A DNA stretch of 64,000 nt, taken from assembly GCA_964484325.1 (NCBI GenBank), contig CAZAEE010000005.1:10106-74105 (forward strand). Reading direction: 5' to 3'. The position numbers and the translations under genes are program-made. This stretch comes from CAYLXX01 sp964484325. GTDB taxonomy: Bacteria; Patescibacteriota; Microgenomatia; UBA1406; GWC2-37-13. How positions within the stretch are numbered: position 1 is the stretch's first letter; each line of letters starts with the position of its first letter. Below, in pieces: positions 9,077-17,691 of the stretch. The notes below the pieces were generated by a model, which was not told the DNA's origin, ran no database searches, and was given only the letters and a program-made list of their open reading frames with translations.

Positions 9077-9319
9077 TCACTTAAACAAAGGGTTACCAAA
9101 TAATAAAAATCCTGTTATCGTATGAACAAAAACAGACGTCACGAAACCTCGCCAGTACCAACAATGACCCTGATAATATCTTTTAAACCAGGGTTTTGTA
9201 AGTAATGTGATATACAACTTCGTCCCGACGAAACAGCGACAAGAAAATAGAACAAGAAATAGAAAGAAGAGATTGGACAATCCCAAAAGAAACATTGTTT
9301 TGACTGAGATGATACCCAT
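9077..9319 (-). CDS. Small membrane protein with CRC and HCWYW motifs
   Basis: This 80-aa frame lies in the otherwise empty 370-bp stretch between SOD and the next plus-strand gene. It encodes two likely TM helices. After the first it has SCRCFVG, and between them WFKRYYQGHCWYWRGF with a basic and aromatic face; it ends in a second helix with HT. The composition looks like a genuine membrane protein rather than a chance frame. A TATAAT on the minus strand (plus 9343-9348) is 24 nt upstream. An alternative start is the ATG at 9295. The function is unknown; clustered Cys and His hint at metal or haem contact. Confidence 0.5.
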   Translation of the reverse strand: MGIISVKTMFLLGLSNLFFLFLVLFSCRCFVGTKLYITLLTKPWFKRYYQGHCWYWRGFVTSVFVHTITGFLLFGNPLFK

Positions 9320-9414
9320 AGAATATTAGTTTTCTTATTTTTATTATAAAAGAGACAACCAGATGAGTCAATGAGAAGTTGCATTTGTTGAGTACTTATG
9401 CAATAGTTATTTAT

Positions 9415-11649
9415 ATGGACACCGTGGAAAAAATACCTGATAAAAAAATATTCTTTATCATTGGTGCTTTTTTCGGAATCCTGATACTTCTGGCAGTTGC
9501 TTTCATGATGTTGGCAAATGCCCGAAAAAATGCCGGCGGTCCTGGCGGGTTTTTTACAGGAAATAATTCGGATAATACCAGAAACTCCAACACGCCATCT
9601 GGTACCCCAGCGCCAACATATCCTCCACCGCCTAGACTACAAACTGATGAGTGGATTGTTTCTCCCCAGATACAACCAACGAGTATTTTGGCCTCACAAG
9701 AATATACATTAAAACAAAACTATTCGAATCAGGAAGTGCGAACATTTGTCGAAAAACTTTTTTTTCCTCAAACTTTCAAAGTTTCACAAAACGAAGTTCT
9801 TGCTTATTCACTGGATCCATCTACAAAAGACACCGAATCACTGCGTTTTGATTCTCAATCAGGAACTTTCTCATTTTTGACGACAAAAGGCATATCGTTA
9901 GCGAGTGATTCAGCCAGCACATTATCCAATGAACAGGTGTATAACTTTTTAAAAACGATCGATATGTATGACCCATCTATTCAAGTGACCGCCCAGTATC
10001 AGAAATCAACTACCCCAAATCTCGTGTATGTAGAATTACACCGCGATTGGCGACGATTAGGCTTACCAGATCTGAATATGGTTGGTCTCATGAATATACC
10101 TGAAAACCAAAACTTGACCAGCTTATACTTAAACTCTTCTTCAGGATTAAATCCTGACAATACAATTATCAACGCGACCGATGGTAAGAATGGGCTGCAG
10201 CGACCGGATGATTTTAACTCAATGACTCTGATAATCGATAAACAAAGCGGCAAACTTCTTGCGATCAAGTCAAATTTGCGAAAGATAATCACTGCTCAGA
10301 CTGCCACAAAAAGTCTTATCAGCGTGGCCGATGCACAAGCGAAACTGCAAAGCAACTCTGCGGATATGACGCTCGTTTATCCATCAGGTCAAGGCATTGC
10401 TGACTGGGATAAAATCTATCCTGATAACCAGGCAGTCGCCTCTCAAGCGACGGTCACTGATGAGTTGTATACCTATCTTGAACAACCTGGCTTAACTGCT
10501 CAATCAGTACTGAAACCATATGTCCTTTTCCGAGGATATGCCGTCTTAAAAAACGGTTACCGGACCAACTTTTTAGCGGCGATACCGGCTGAACAGACAT
10601 CGGTTTTAGGAGCCTCGACTGAAGTTGATGGTGGCCGTTTACTTGCACAACAGCAAAATCGAGGTTTAGGTGGCGGGTCAACTGCTCCAAGTTCAAACAC
10701 TAACTCTGTTCCTATACCAACTGCTTCTGCTTCCTGTATTGATGTACATTTTCGGCCGGCAGCATTTGATAGAGCCGTGAGTTTTATGGGAATTACTCTA
10801 GCACACTCGCCTTCGTTTGACTATGATAAAGAAGTTAATGGTACGTGGCAAAGTTATCATGAGGATAATGGCGGACACGGTGATTGGTATTATATACCTG
10901 CGCCGAACTTTAACAATGCAGTCCTTACGGCTGATCTCCAAAAAATTAACACCAATCTCATAGAGTTTATGCAGGTAATCGGCAATCCCAACGGTGAAGG
11001 TGAAGGGTTCCGTAATCAAGGAACTGATTGGACGGCTGTATTAAATGATGTTAATCATACCTGGGGAGATGACCGCGTGAATTATACAGCTGGCTGTCCC
11101 ATACGCTTAACGGGACACTCGCCAACCATCTTGCTATATGGAAATAAAGACCAAACAGTTCAAGTTAAGCCTTCAAATACTTTATATGTTGATCCATCGC
11201 TCACTAATCAAGTCTGGAATGTAACTATTAATAACCTTTACGATCTTTCAGTAAATAACATTGATCGACCGTATCTGTATTATGAATATTCATCGGTAAA
11301 GTTTGATAAACCGAAAGCTGGCTGGAATATTGATAAGAGTCAACTGAGTACATTTATTACAAAAATCTCTCAGCAACTCGGTTTGAATACTACGGAAAAA
11401 GATCGGCTTACGGAAGAGATACAACAAGGAGCGATTTTGGTAAGTGATAATAAAATCTTTGTCGGACTAATAGATCAAAATGAAGTAAATAAAAAACTAC
11501 CGGTGAAGTTTTCTCCTCAGCCAGAAAAAGTCTATCGATATCACTTCTACATTTCAGCAGTTAATGGTAAAGTCACTGCTCCAAAAATTACACCTCTACA
11601 AAGAGCAGCATTTATGAGTATAGAACTTGGGGTTTTTACTGCTCAATAA
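9415..11649 (+). CDS. Large one-TM surface protein, unknown function
   Basis: This is a 744-aa protein if the ATG at 9415 is used; an in-frame TTG at 9379 adds 12 residues but is less likely. An N-terminal TM helix (about residues 8-33) is followed by a Gly/Asn/Pro-rich linker and a large extracytoplasmic region. No enzymatic motif is recognised. The middle contains repeated Val/Ala-rich segments and a Ser/Asn-rich linker near residue 415; the end is a beta-rich domain. This fits the membrane-anchored surface proteins common in Microgenomates. Its 3' end overlaps the convergent trmD by 7 nt. Confidence 0.75.
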   Translation: MDTVEKIPDKKIFFIIGAFFGILILLAVAFMMLANARKNAGGPGGFFTGNNSDNTRNSNTPSGTPAPTYPPPPRLQTDEWIVSPQIQPTSILASQEYTLKQNYSNQEVRTFVEKLFFPQTFKVSQNEVLAYSLDPSTKDTESLRFDSQSGTFSFLTTKGISLASDSASTLSNEQVYNFLKTIDMYDPSIQVTAQYQKSTTPNLVYVELHRDWRRLGLPDLNMVGLMNIPENQNLTSLYLNSSSGLNPDNTIINATDGKNGLQRPDDFNSMTLIIDKQSGKLLAIKSNLRKIITAQTATKSLISVADAQAKLQSNSADMTLVYPSGQGIADWDKIYPDNQAVASQATVTDELYTYLEQPGLTAQSVLKPYVLFRGYAVLKNGYRTNFLAAIPAEQTSVLGASTEVDGGRLLAQQQNRGLGGGSTAPSSNTNSVPIPTASASCIDVHFRPAAFDRAVSFMGITLAHSPSFDYDKEVNGTWQSYHEDNGGHGDWYYIPAPNFNNAVLTADLQKINTNLIEFMQVIGNPNGEGEGFRNQGTDWTAVLNDVNHTWGDDRVNYTAGCPIRLTGHSPTILLYGNKDQTVQVKPSNTLYVDPSLTNQVWNVTINNLYDLSVNNIDRPYLYYEYSSVKFDKPKAGWNIDKSQLSTFITKISQQLGLNTTEKDRLTEEIQQGAILVSDNKIFVGLIDQNEVNKKLPVKFSPQPEKVYRYHFYISAVNGKVTAPKITPLQRAAFMSIELGVFTAQ

Positions 11650-12392
11650 GATAGAAGATCTGGTCTTTTATTCAACGTTTCTTCAAAAGCTTTCTGGAGT
11701 CTCCAATTCTCAATATCTTTATGATTGCCTTTTAACAAAACTTCAGGAACTTTTTTTTCCATGAAAATTTCGGGTCTTGTGTAATGAGGATATTCAAGTA
11801 ACTGGACATTCTCAATATTTTTTTCGCGTAATTTTTTTAAAACTTCATGCTCACCCACTATTTTAATGAGTTGTGAAATAGGAACTTCAAAAAAACTTTC
11901 TTGCGCGGCCGCGTCTTCTTTCTTTAAGACTCCCGGCAACAGTCGGACTACCGCATCAACCACCGCGACCGCAGTAATTTCTCCTCCTGTCATTACAAAA
12001 TCTCCCAGTGAAACTTCCTCATCGACAAAGTTTCGCACTCGCTCGTCAACTTCTTCATAGTGTCCGGCAATGATCACCAAATTTTCAGCTTTTGCAAACT
12101 CTTGCGCTTTTTTCTGATTAAAATTTTTTCCCTTTGGCGAAGTTAAAGCAACTGTTTGTTTTTCACCTTTTATTTTTTGTAAGGCAGCGTAAATCGGCTC
12201 AACTCGGAGCACCATCCCTGCTCCTCCACCGTAAGGTCGATCATCAACACTTCCATAATCATCAAGTGCAAAGTCTCGTAAATTCACCAATTCAATCTCA
12301 ACTAACTCTTTTTCGATTGCACGTTTAACAATACTCTCCCCAAAAAAACCTGCAATCATCTTAGGAAAAAGCGTGATAATCGTTATTTTCAT
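11643..12392 (-). CDS. trmD: tRNA (guanine37-N1)-methyltransferase
   Basis: TrmD methylates G37 next to the anticodon and prevents +1 frameshifting; it acts as a trefoil-knot SPOUT dimer. The 249-aa protein has the family markers DDRPYGGGAGMVLRVEP, GHYEEVDERV and SLGDFVMTGGE, which form the SAM-binding knot. The last part, EYPHYTRPE, belongs to the tRNA-contacting domain. In many bacteria trmD sits with rpsP, rimM and rplS; here it stands alone, only 14 bp from the divergent yidD start. Confidence 0.96.
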   Translation of the reverse strand: MKITIITLFPKMIAGFFGESIVKRAIEKELVEIELVNLRDFALDDYGSVDDRPYGGGAGMVLRVEPIYAALQKIKGEKQTVALTSPKGKNFNQKKAQEFAKAENLVIIAGHYEEVDERVRNFVDEEVSLGDFVMTGGEITAVAVVDAVVRLLPGVLKKEDAAAQESFFEVPISQLIKIVGEHEVLKKLREKNIENVQLLEYPHYTRPEIFMEKKVPEVLLKGNHKDIENWRLQKAFEETLNKRPDLLSY

Positions 12393-12406
12393 GATACTAT
12401 TGTACT
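12393..12406. promoter_or_regulatory. 14-bp divergent start region of trmD and yidD
   Basis: Only 14 bp separate the two ATGs. For trmD a minus-strand TACAAT ends 6 nt before the ATG. For yidD a plus-strand GATACT ends 8 nt before its ATG. The two -10 elements interleave, and each -35 region must lie inside the other coding sequence. Such packing is possible only if both mRNAs lack a 5' leader. Confidence 0.5.
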
Positions 12407-12643
12407 ATGAAGAAGCTCGTTCTTGCGGCAATCAGGTTTTATCAAAAAAGCGGCTATTTTCATAAACCTATTTTAAAAATGCTTTTTATGACCGACGCTG
12501 TGTGTAGATTTCAACCAACATGTTCTCAGTATACATATCAGGCAGTCGAAAAATATGGCAGCCTAAAAGGTTTATATCTTGGATTTCTTCGCATTGTTCG
12601 TTGTCATCCCTGGTCAAAAGGCGGCTATGATCCAGTGCCATAA
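12407..12643 (+). CDS. yidD: Membrane protein insertion efficiency factor YidD
   Basis: YidD is a small amphipathic inner-leaflet protein that assists YidC-dependent insertion. The 78-aa sequence carries the family core CRFQPTCSQYTYQAV with the CxxxxxCS pattern and ends HPWSKGGYDPVP, all diagnostic. It normally sits between rnpA and yidC; here it is separated from them and faces trmD. No Shine-Dalgarno precedes the ATG. Confidence 0.95.
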   Translation: MKKLVLAAIRFYQKSGYFHKPILKMLFMTDAVCRFQPTCSQYTYQAVEKYGSLKGLYLGFLRIVRCHPWSKGGYDPVP

Positions 12644-12690
12644 CTTGACATTCAAAGGCAAAACATAATAAGATTAAGTAATCATTTACT

Positions 12691-14661
12691 ATGGATTCAG
12701 AATCAAATTTTTCCTCAGGAAAATCAAATCTCATTAAACTGCTTCCTTTTTTGCTGATCGGTTTTTTTATTGTTGCTATTTTCGTAGGTAGCAACAATAT
12801 CAGCAATAAAACAACACTTAATTCCAGTGCTGCCCAAATAAATGCTCCTTGTAATGAAAATCCTGACCAAATATCTGGGTATCCCTGTCCAACATTGATA
12901 CCCACTACGAACCCGGACATACCAATTGTCTACATCGACTACAATAAATTAACCGACAGAACTCGAAACTGGATACATTTTGAGCCTACTACCCCAGATA
13001 CTGGTGGTATTACTTCAGGAACAGATAAAAGCCTTGTGCCAGGACTATTAAATATTCACTTTAATGTACGATATTTAAACCAACCAACGAATAATCATAG
13101 TCCATCGGTAAGAATCGACAGTTTCACGATGGATAGCCAATCGATTACCTTTAACCCTTCAGCCTTGACTCCACCTCAGGAAACAGATTATCATGACCAC
13201 GATTGTCCTGGATCAAATAGTACTACAACTGCCCAAGCTGAGGTAACGTGGGCAGACAATCAACCTGAAACAATAATCTGGGCCAACCTACCCTGCCGTG
13301 GCCCTGCAACTACTGGGCATTTAGATATTCAAGATGATAGAACGAATGATATTAAAATATTAAATAACAATCAGACTCAGGTCACTGAAACGTTAATAAA
13401 TTATGTAAATAACACTGACCCAACACTTAATTATCGCGACGATACCCAAAGGACAATTGATCCGGCACGTTTTTACGAACAATCAGTAGGATGCGTTAGA
13501 ACTTTGATTGCCCCGACTCAACCTAGCAACTCAGTACAAGTAAGTATTGCTGGTTTTCAGAACCCTATAACAGAAAATAATTTCCCTTGCGGTGAAACAG
13601 AACATCTTATTGCTCCGGCAGTATCACCTGTTCCACAGCCGACAAGTGCCACTGATGTTGTAGTGCCTGTTCATTATACTCAAGCCAACTATCCAAATGT
13701 AAATACATGGGTGGGTATAGCACTTGTTGGTTCTCGACCTGGTGATGATGTACCATATGACTATCCTGGCAATCCAGTTATTCTTTTAAATGGTACTCAT
13801 GATGTACATATATCCTGTCCACATAGTGCAATGAGAGCTGTTTTTTATCTAAAATATCGTTTACCCAATAACCAAATATCTGCAGAAAAAGATTTAGTTG
13901 ATGATCAGGGAAACACTGTATTGGATTGCGGCACTCATGCACAAACAATGAATGTTAATGACTCATTTTTTAATCCCACCATACCGACTCTAACTCCTAT
14001 CCCTCCACCCTCTCCGACATTCACTCCAGCACCAGTCCCACAAGTAAAAGCACGAGCTTATCTATCAACCAATGCTAATCCAAATTATTATTCTTTTGTA
14101 TTCCTTGACTCGATAACGCTCACTGATATCTCAGCAGCTACCATCATTTATCAACACACATTTAGTCCAGCGCAACTTCTACCATGGGGACAATACGGTT
14201 ATCAATCAGACGACTTTAACTGTGTACATGGACACCTATACTCTACAACTGCTACTGGCCACGGTCCGTATAATTACTCAGGTAATGCCACTTTATTATC
14301 TAACATATTCTGTCCAACATCAGGCGCTGATATCGCAGCAGCCGGCTTTAATCCTCCATCACCGACTGACACACCGACTCCACGCCCAAGTACTGCACCT
14401 CAATGTCCTTCAGATCCTTCTCGGTGTTTTAACCCTGGCGCTACGTGTGATGGGTCAAGAAATGGAAATTGTGGCCGTTTAGGTGGTACTTGTGAGCCAA
14501 ACAATGCCTGTACAGGAGGTTTTGAGTGTTGCGGCAACTTCAGTCCTCAGCAACCGGTATCTGGAGGAGACACATCAACAAATACTTCTGCAACTACAGG
14601 CTCAACTCAATCCACTAGTCTTCTTGATACGATTATTAACTTCATAAAAAGTCTTTTTTAG
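12691..14661 (+). CDS. Large surface protein with Pro/Thr linkers and a Cys-rich tail
   Basis: This 656-aa protein has a Lys-containing N-terminus and one TM helix at about residues 15-35. A long extracytoplasmic region follows, with beta-strand-rich segments separated by linkers such as TLTPIPPPSPTFTPAP and PSPTDTPTPRPS. Near the C-terminus (about 570-625) a cysteine-dense module has around ten Cys in 50 residues, resembling a small disulfide domain. The last 12 residues are hydrophobic. I do not recognise the family; a role at the cell surface or in host contact is an inference. A TTGACA at 12645-12650 and a weak -10 near 12669 precede it. Confidence 0.75.
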   Translation: MDSESNFSSGKSNLIKLLPFLLIGFFIVAIFVGSNNISNKTTLNSSAAQINAPCNENPDQISGYPCPTLIPTTNPDIPIVYIDYNKLTDRTRNWIHFEPTTPDTGGITSGTDKSLVPGLLNIHFNVRYLNQPTNNHSPSVRIDSFTMDSQSITFNPSALTPPQETDYHDHDCPGSNSTTTAQAEVTWADNQPETIIWANLPCRGPATTGHLDIQDDRTNDIKILNNNQTQVTETLINYVNNTDPTLNYRDDTQRTIDPARFYEQSVGCVRTLIAPTQPSNSVQVSIAGFQNPITENNFPCGETEHLIAPAVSPVPQPTSATDVVVPVHYTQANYPNVNTWVGIALVGSRPGDDVPYDYPGNPVILLNGTHDVHISCPHSAMRAVFYLKYRLPNNQISAEKDLVDDQGNTVLDCGTHAQTMNVNDSFFNPTIPTLTPIPPPSPTFTPAPVPQVKARAYLSTNANPNYYSFVFLDSITLTDISAATIIYQHTFSPAQLLPWGQYGYQSDDFNCVHGHLYSTTATGHGPYNYSGNATLLSNIFCPTSGADIAAAGFNPPSPTDTPTPRPSTAPQCPSDPSRCFNPGATCDGSRNGNCGRLGGTCEPNNACTGGFECCGNFSPQQPVSGGDTSTNTSATTGSTQSTSLLDTIINFIKSLF

Positions 14662-14670
14662 CCTCAAAAC

Positions 14671-14699
14671 TTGTAAAGTTAGGCAAAGTGTGCTATACT
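14671..14699 (+). promoter_or_regulatory. Sigma-70-type promoter of the 128-aa secreted-protein gene
   Basis: TTGTAA (14671-14676), a 17-bp spacer and TATACT (14694-14699) form a near-consensus promoter. The predicted start is near 14706, leaving at most 3 nt before the ATG at 14709. This makes the in-frame GTG at 14688 impossible as a start, because it precedes the -10 box. Confidence 0.65.
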
Positions 14700-14708
14700 A
14701 TAGGTTAT

Positions 14709-15095
14709 ATGAAAGAACATTTTACCCCTCTTAGAGCGAGCCTTGCGGGAGCAATTTTAGCCGCATCCGGTCTTCTTGGAATTTTGGCTATTGAGAAACA
14801 TAATTCTGAAGTTACCAGCTATAATTACAACCCTGCCTTAACGTATATTACTCAGGCACGTGAAGCTGTAGAAGATTTTTTTAATCCTTCAGTCAGTGTT
14901 GTGGGTGTTACAGTGAAAAGACCCTCAGTTGAAACTACCTTTTATGTCAACGGTGACTGTCCTGATGCCCCGGGTAATTGTGTAGAAACTACAAGTGAGA
15001 CAAGTAAGGATCCAAATAGAACTTTTCAGTATGGATCTCAGATGCTTACACCATATCCTTTGAGGCCAGCTCCAACTTCAACTCCCATCAAATAA
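14709..15095 (+). CDS. Small membrane-anchored extracytoplasmic protein
   Basis: Read from the ATG at 14709, this is a 128-aa protein. It has one TM helix (about residues 9-30) and a short outer domain with two cysteines (NGDCPDAPGNC), ending in PRPAPTSTP-like low complexity. No family is recognised. The start was chosen because the promoter -10 box lies 9 nt upstream and excludes the longer GTG-initiated frame. It lies between a larger surface protein and clpB but has its own promoter. Confidence 0.6.
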   Translation: MKEHFTPLRASLAGAILAASGLLGILAIEKHNSEVTSYNYNPALTYITQAREAVEDFFNPSVSVVGVTVKRPSVETTFYVNGDCPDAPGNCVETTSETSKDPNRTFQYGSQMLTPYPLRPAPTSTPIK

Positions 15096-15098
15096 TAC

Positions 15099-15133
15099 TT
15101 GACAAATTAGCAGTATTTGTGCTAGACTGCTAA
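15099..15133 (+). promoter_or_regulatory. clpB promoter with CIRCE-like (HrcA) operator
   Basis: TTGACA (15099-15104) and TAGACT (15123-15128) form the promoter, with an 18-bp spacer. Overlaid on it at 15107-15133 is a 27-bp inverted repeat, TTAGCAGTA-N9-GACTGCTAA. It has the length and spacing of CIRCE (TTAGCACTC-N9-GAGTGCTAA) and differs at three arm positions. The arms extend by one more matched base on each side. The repeat ends one base before the clpB ATG, so HrcA bound here would cover the -10 box and the start site. Confidence 0.7.
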
Positions 15134-15134
15134 T

Positions 15135-17276
15135 ATGCAGATGCATTACGAACCTCCCCAGGATGAAGGCAATGTTCTGGATAAATATACAATTGACCTC
15201 ACGAAACGTGCCCGGGAAGGCATGATTGACCCGGTGATTGGCCGTGATGAGGAGGTACGACGCGTCGTCCAAATTCTTTCTCGACGCACAAAAAATAATC
15301 CCGTTCTTCTTGGTGATCCTGGTGTTGGAAAAACCGCTATTGTTGAAGGTCTTGCCCAAAGAATTATCGCTGGTGATGTGCCTGATACTCTGAAAAACAA
15401 GCATATTTTAGCCCTGGATCTGGCCGGACTTCTGGCTGGTGCAGCTTTCCGCGGCGAGTTCGAACAGAGGCTGAAAAAAGTCCTCGAAACAGTCGAAAAA
15501 TCTTCAGGTAAATATATCCTCTTTATTGATGAACTTCACACCATTGTCGGTGCCGGAGCAGCTGAAGGGGCAGTTGATGCCGGAAATATGCTCAAACCTG
15601 CTTTAGCTCGAGGTTTACTTCATGCTATCGGTGCAACAACTGTCCGTGAATATCGACAGTATATCGAAAAAGATCCGGCACTTGAGCGACGTTTTCAACC
15701 TGTCTACATTGATGAGCCTACTCCCGAAGACAGTCTGGCTATTTTACGCGGTATTAAAGAAAAGTACGAAGTCCACCATGGAATAAAGATATCAGATGAC
15801 GCCCTGATCGCCGCAGTCAATTTATCGATCCGCTACATTGGCGACAGATTTTTACCGGATAAAGCAATTGATCTTATTGATGAAGCGGCAGCGGCCACTA
15901 AAATCGATATCGACTCTCTACCGGCTGAACTTGATCAGATCAAACGACGGATCATGCAGCTTGATATAGAGCTTGCTGCTTTGAAACGGGAAAAAGGTCT
16001 TGAACAGCGTAAAAAAACACTTGAAGAAGAACGAAAAGAACTTCAGAAAAAGTTTAACGAGATGCATGAGGAGTGGCAAAAACAGAAAAAAATTATCTCA
16101 GACCTGCAAAAATATCGCATAGAACTTGATAAATTAAAAGCAGAACTGGAAAAAGCTGAACGCGAGGTGCTTCTTGATAAAGCAGCTGAACTAAAGTACG
16201 GCAAAATCCCCGAGGTCGAGAAAAAACTCAAAGAAGTCGAAAAGAAATGGCAGGAAATTCCTCATTCGAAACGGATTTTGAAAGAACAAGTCAGTGAAGA
16301 AGACATCGCCAAAATTGTCGCCCGTTGGACTAGTATTCCAGTAACCAGACTGCTTGAGTCTGAGTCGGAAAAACTTCTCAAACTTAATGAAGAGCTAAAA
16401 AAGCAGGTCGTTGGCCAAGATGAAGCGATCGACAAAATTGCTGGAGCGATCCGCAGATCTCGTGCTGGACTTTCTCCAGAAAATCGACCGATCGGGTCAT
16501 TTTTATTTCTTGGACCAACAGGTGTCGGGAAAACTGAGACAGCCAAAGCTTTGGCACGGAGTCTTTTTAATGATGAAAAATCCATGATTCGTATCGACAT
16601 GAGCGAGTATCAAGAACCTCATACTGTTGCTCGTCTTATCGGTGCTCCTCCTGGATATGTCGGATATGAAGAAGGTGGACAACTGACAGAAGCAGTTCGC
16701 AGAAAACCCTATAGCGTAGTTCTTTTTGACGAAGTTGAAAAAGCCCATCCTCAAGTTTTCAATGTTTTTTTACAGATTTTGGATGACGGCAGACTTACAG
16801 ATGGACGAGGTCGGATAGTTAATTTTAAAAATACTATCATTATCTTAACATCAAATCTCGGGAGTCAACTCTTTGTCTCTCTTTCTGATAAAAAGAAACG
16901 TGATCAACAGGTGATGGATGTGGTCAAAAAGTTTTTTAAACCTGAGTTTCTTAATCGACTCGATAACATTGTCATCTTTAACGATCTTAATCAAGAAATG
17001 ATGAAAAAAATCGTTGATATCCAAGTACAAGAATTAATTGCTCGAGTTAAAAAACAAAACATTCACCTTGAAGTACTACCAGCTGTAAAAAAATATCTTC
17101 TTATGATTGGTTTCGATCGTGAATATGGCGCTCGACCACTCAGACGAGTTATTGATGAAAAAATTACTGATGAAGTTGCTCTACAAATTGTTGAAGGAAA
17201 AATTAAAGCACCTGACACTGTGGTTGTAGATTACAAACAAAACAAAATACAGATCGCAGTCAAAAAACCAAATTAA
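15135..17276 (+). CDS. clpB: ClpB-type disaggregase lacking the N-terminal domain
   Basis: This AAA+ Hsp100 disaggregase has 713 aa, versus about 860 in usual ClpB. It begins directly before AAA-1 (LDKYTIDLTKRAREG), so the roughly 145-residue Clp-N substrate domain is absent. NBD1 Walker A GDPGVGKT is at 60-67 and Walker B at FIDELHT. A coiled-coil middle domain (about 285-400, highly charged) marks it as ClpB rather than ClpA/ClpC. NBD2 Walker A GPTGVGKT is near 459, with GAPPGYVGYEEGG and the D2 small domain. It should cooperate with DnaK, which is not in this window. The mRNA is predicted to be leaderless and under a CIRCE-like operator. Confidence 0.93.
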   Translation: MQMHYEPPQDEGNVLDKYTIDLTKRAREGMIDPVIGRDEEVRRVVQILSRRTKNNPVLLGDPGVGKTAIVEGLAQRIIAGDVPDTLKNKHILALDLAGLLAGAAFRGEFEQRLKKVLETVEKSSGKYILFIDELHTIVGAGAAEGAVDAGNMLKPALARGLLHAIGATTVREYRQYIEKDPALERRFQPVYIDEPTPEDSLAILRGIKEKYEVHHGIKISDDALIAAVNLSIRYIGDRFLPDKAIDLIDEAAAATKIDIDSLPAELDQIKRRIMQLDIELAALKREKGLEQRKKTLEEERKELQKKFNEMHEEWQKQKKIISDLQKYRIELDKLKAELEKAEREVLLDKAAELKYGKIPEVEKKLKEVEKKWQEIPHSKRILKEQVSEEDIAKIVARWTSIPVTRLLESESEKLLKLNEELKKQVVGQDEAIDKIAGAIRRSRAGLSPENRPIGSFLFLGPTGVGKTETAKALARSLFNDEKSMIRIDMSEYQEPHTVARLIGAPPGYVGYEEGGQLTEAVRRKPYSVVLFDEVEKAHPQVFNVFLQILDDGRLTDGRGRIVNFKNTIIILTSNLGSQLFVSLSDKKKRDQQVMDVVKKFFKPEFLNRLDNIVIFNDLNQEMMKKIVDIQVQELIARVKKQNIHLEVLPAVKKYLLMIGFDREYGARPLRRVIDEKITDEVALQIVEGKIKAPDTVVVDYKQNKIQIAVKKPN

Positions 17277-17281
17277 AAAAA

Positions 17282-17668
17282 CTACAAACTGCTTCTTAAT
17301 TTTATCGCAATTTTACTTAACTCTTCTTTCGTGAATCTTCGTGATTCTTGAAGTATTTCTTCAGATTCTTCATATCTTGGTTTGATATGAATATGAGCAT
17401 GAGGTACTTGAATGCCAAATGTTTGATAGCTTATATAAAAAGGTGATAATGCTTTTTGAATAGCTTTGGTAATTTTCAACGCTACTAACCAATATTTATC
17501 AAACTCCGGGACATCATATACCCAGTGATAATGAATTTTTGGGATAACGAGTGTGTGCCCTTTATTTTCTGGCATGATATCAAGAAATGCCAAGAACTTT
17601 TCATCTTCATAAATCTTATATGACGGCAGTCCTCCCTCAATGATTTTACAAAAGATGCAATCGGGCAT
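17282..17668 (-). CDS. HIT family protein
   Basis: This 128-aa histidine-triad protein begins at MPDCIFCKI (ATG at 17668); the longer upstream frame was rejected because HIT proteins begin here. Zinc-type cysteines are in CIFC. The catalytic triad is in QVPHAHIHIKPR (HxHxHx). HIT proteins hydrolyse nucleoside phosphoramidates and adenylates or dinucleoside polyphosphates; the natural substrate is unknown. A minus-strand TAAGAT lies 7 nt before the ATG. It is convergent with clpB and divergent from the aldolase gene. Confidence 0.9.
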   Translation of the reverse strand: MPDCIFCKIIEGGLPSYKIYEDEKFLAFLDIMPENKGHTLVIPKIHYHWVYDVPEFDKYWLVALKITKAIQKALSPFYISYQTFGIQVPHAHIHIKPRYEESEEILQESRRFTKEELSKIAIKLRSSL

Positions 17669-17691
17669 ATAATATATCTTATCACAAAGAT

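Noticed and set aside
14688..14708. GTG start for the 128-aa secreted protein
   Set aside because: The start lies upstream of the TATACT -10 box and would not be on the transcript.
15146..16754. Several minus-strand frames inside clpB
   Set aside because: They are shadows of the highly biased clpB codons, rich in Ser/Arg/Phe with no motif.
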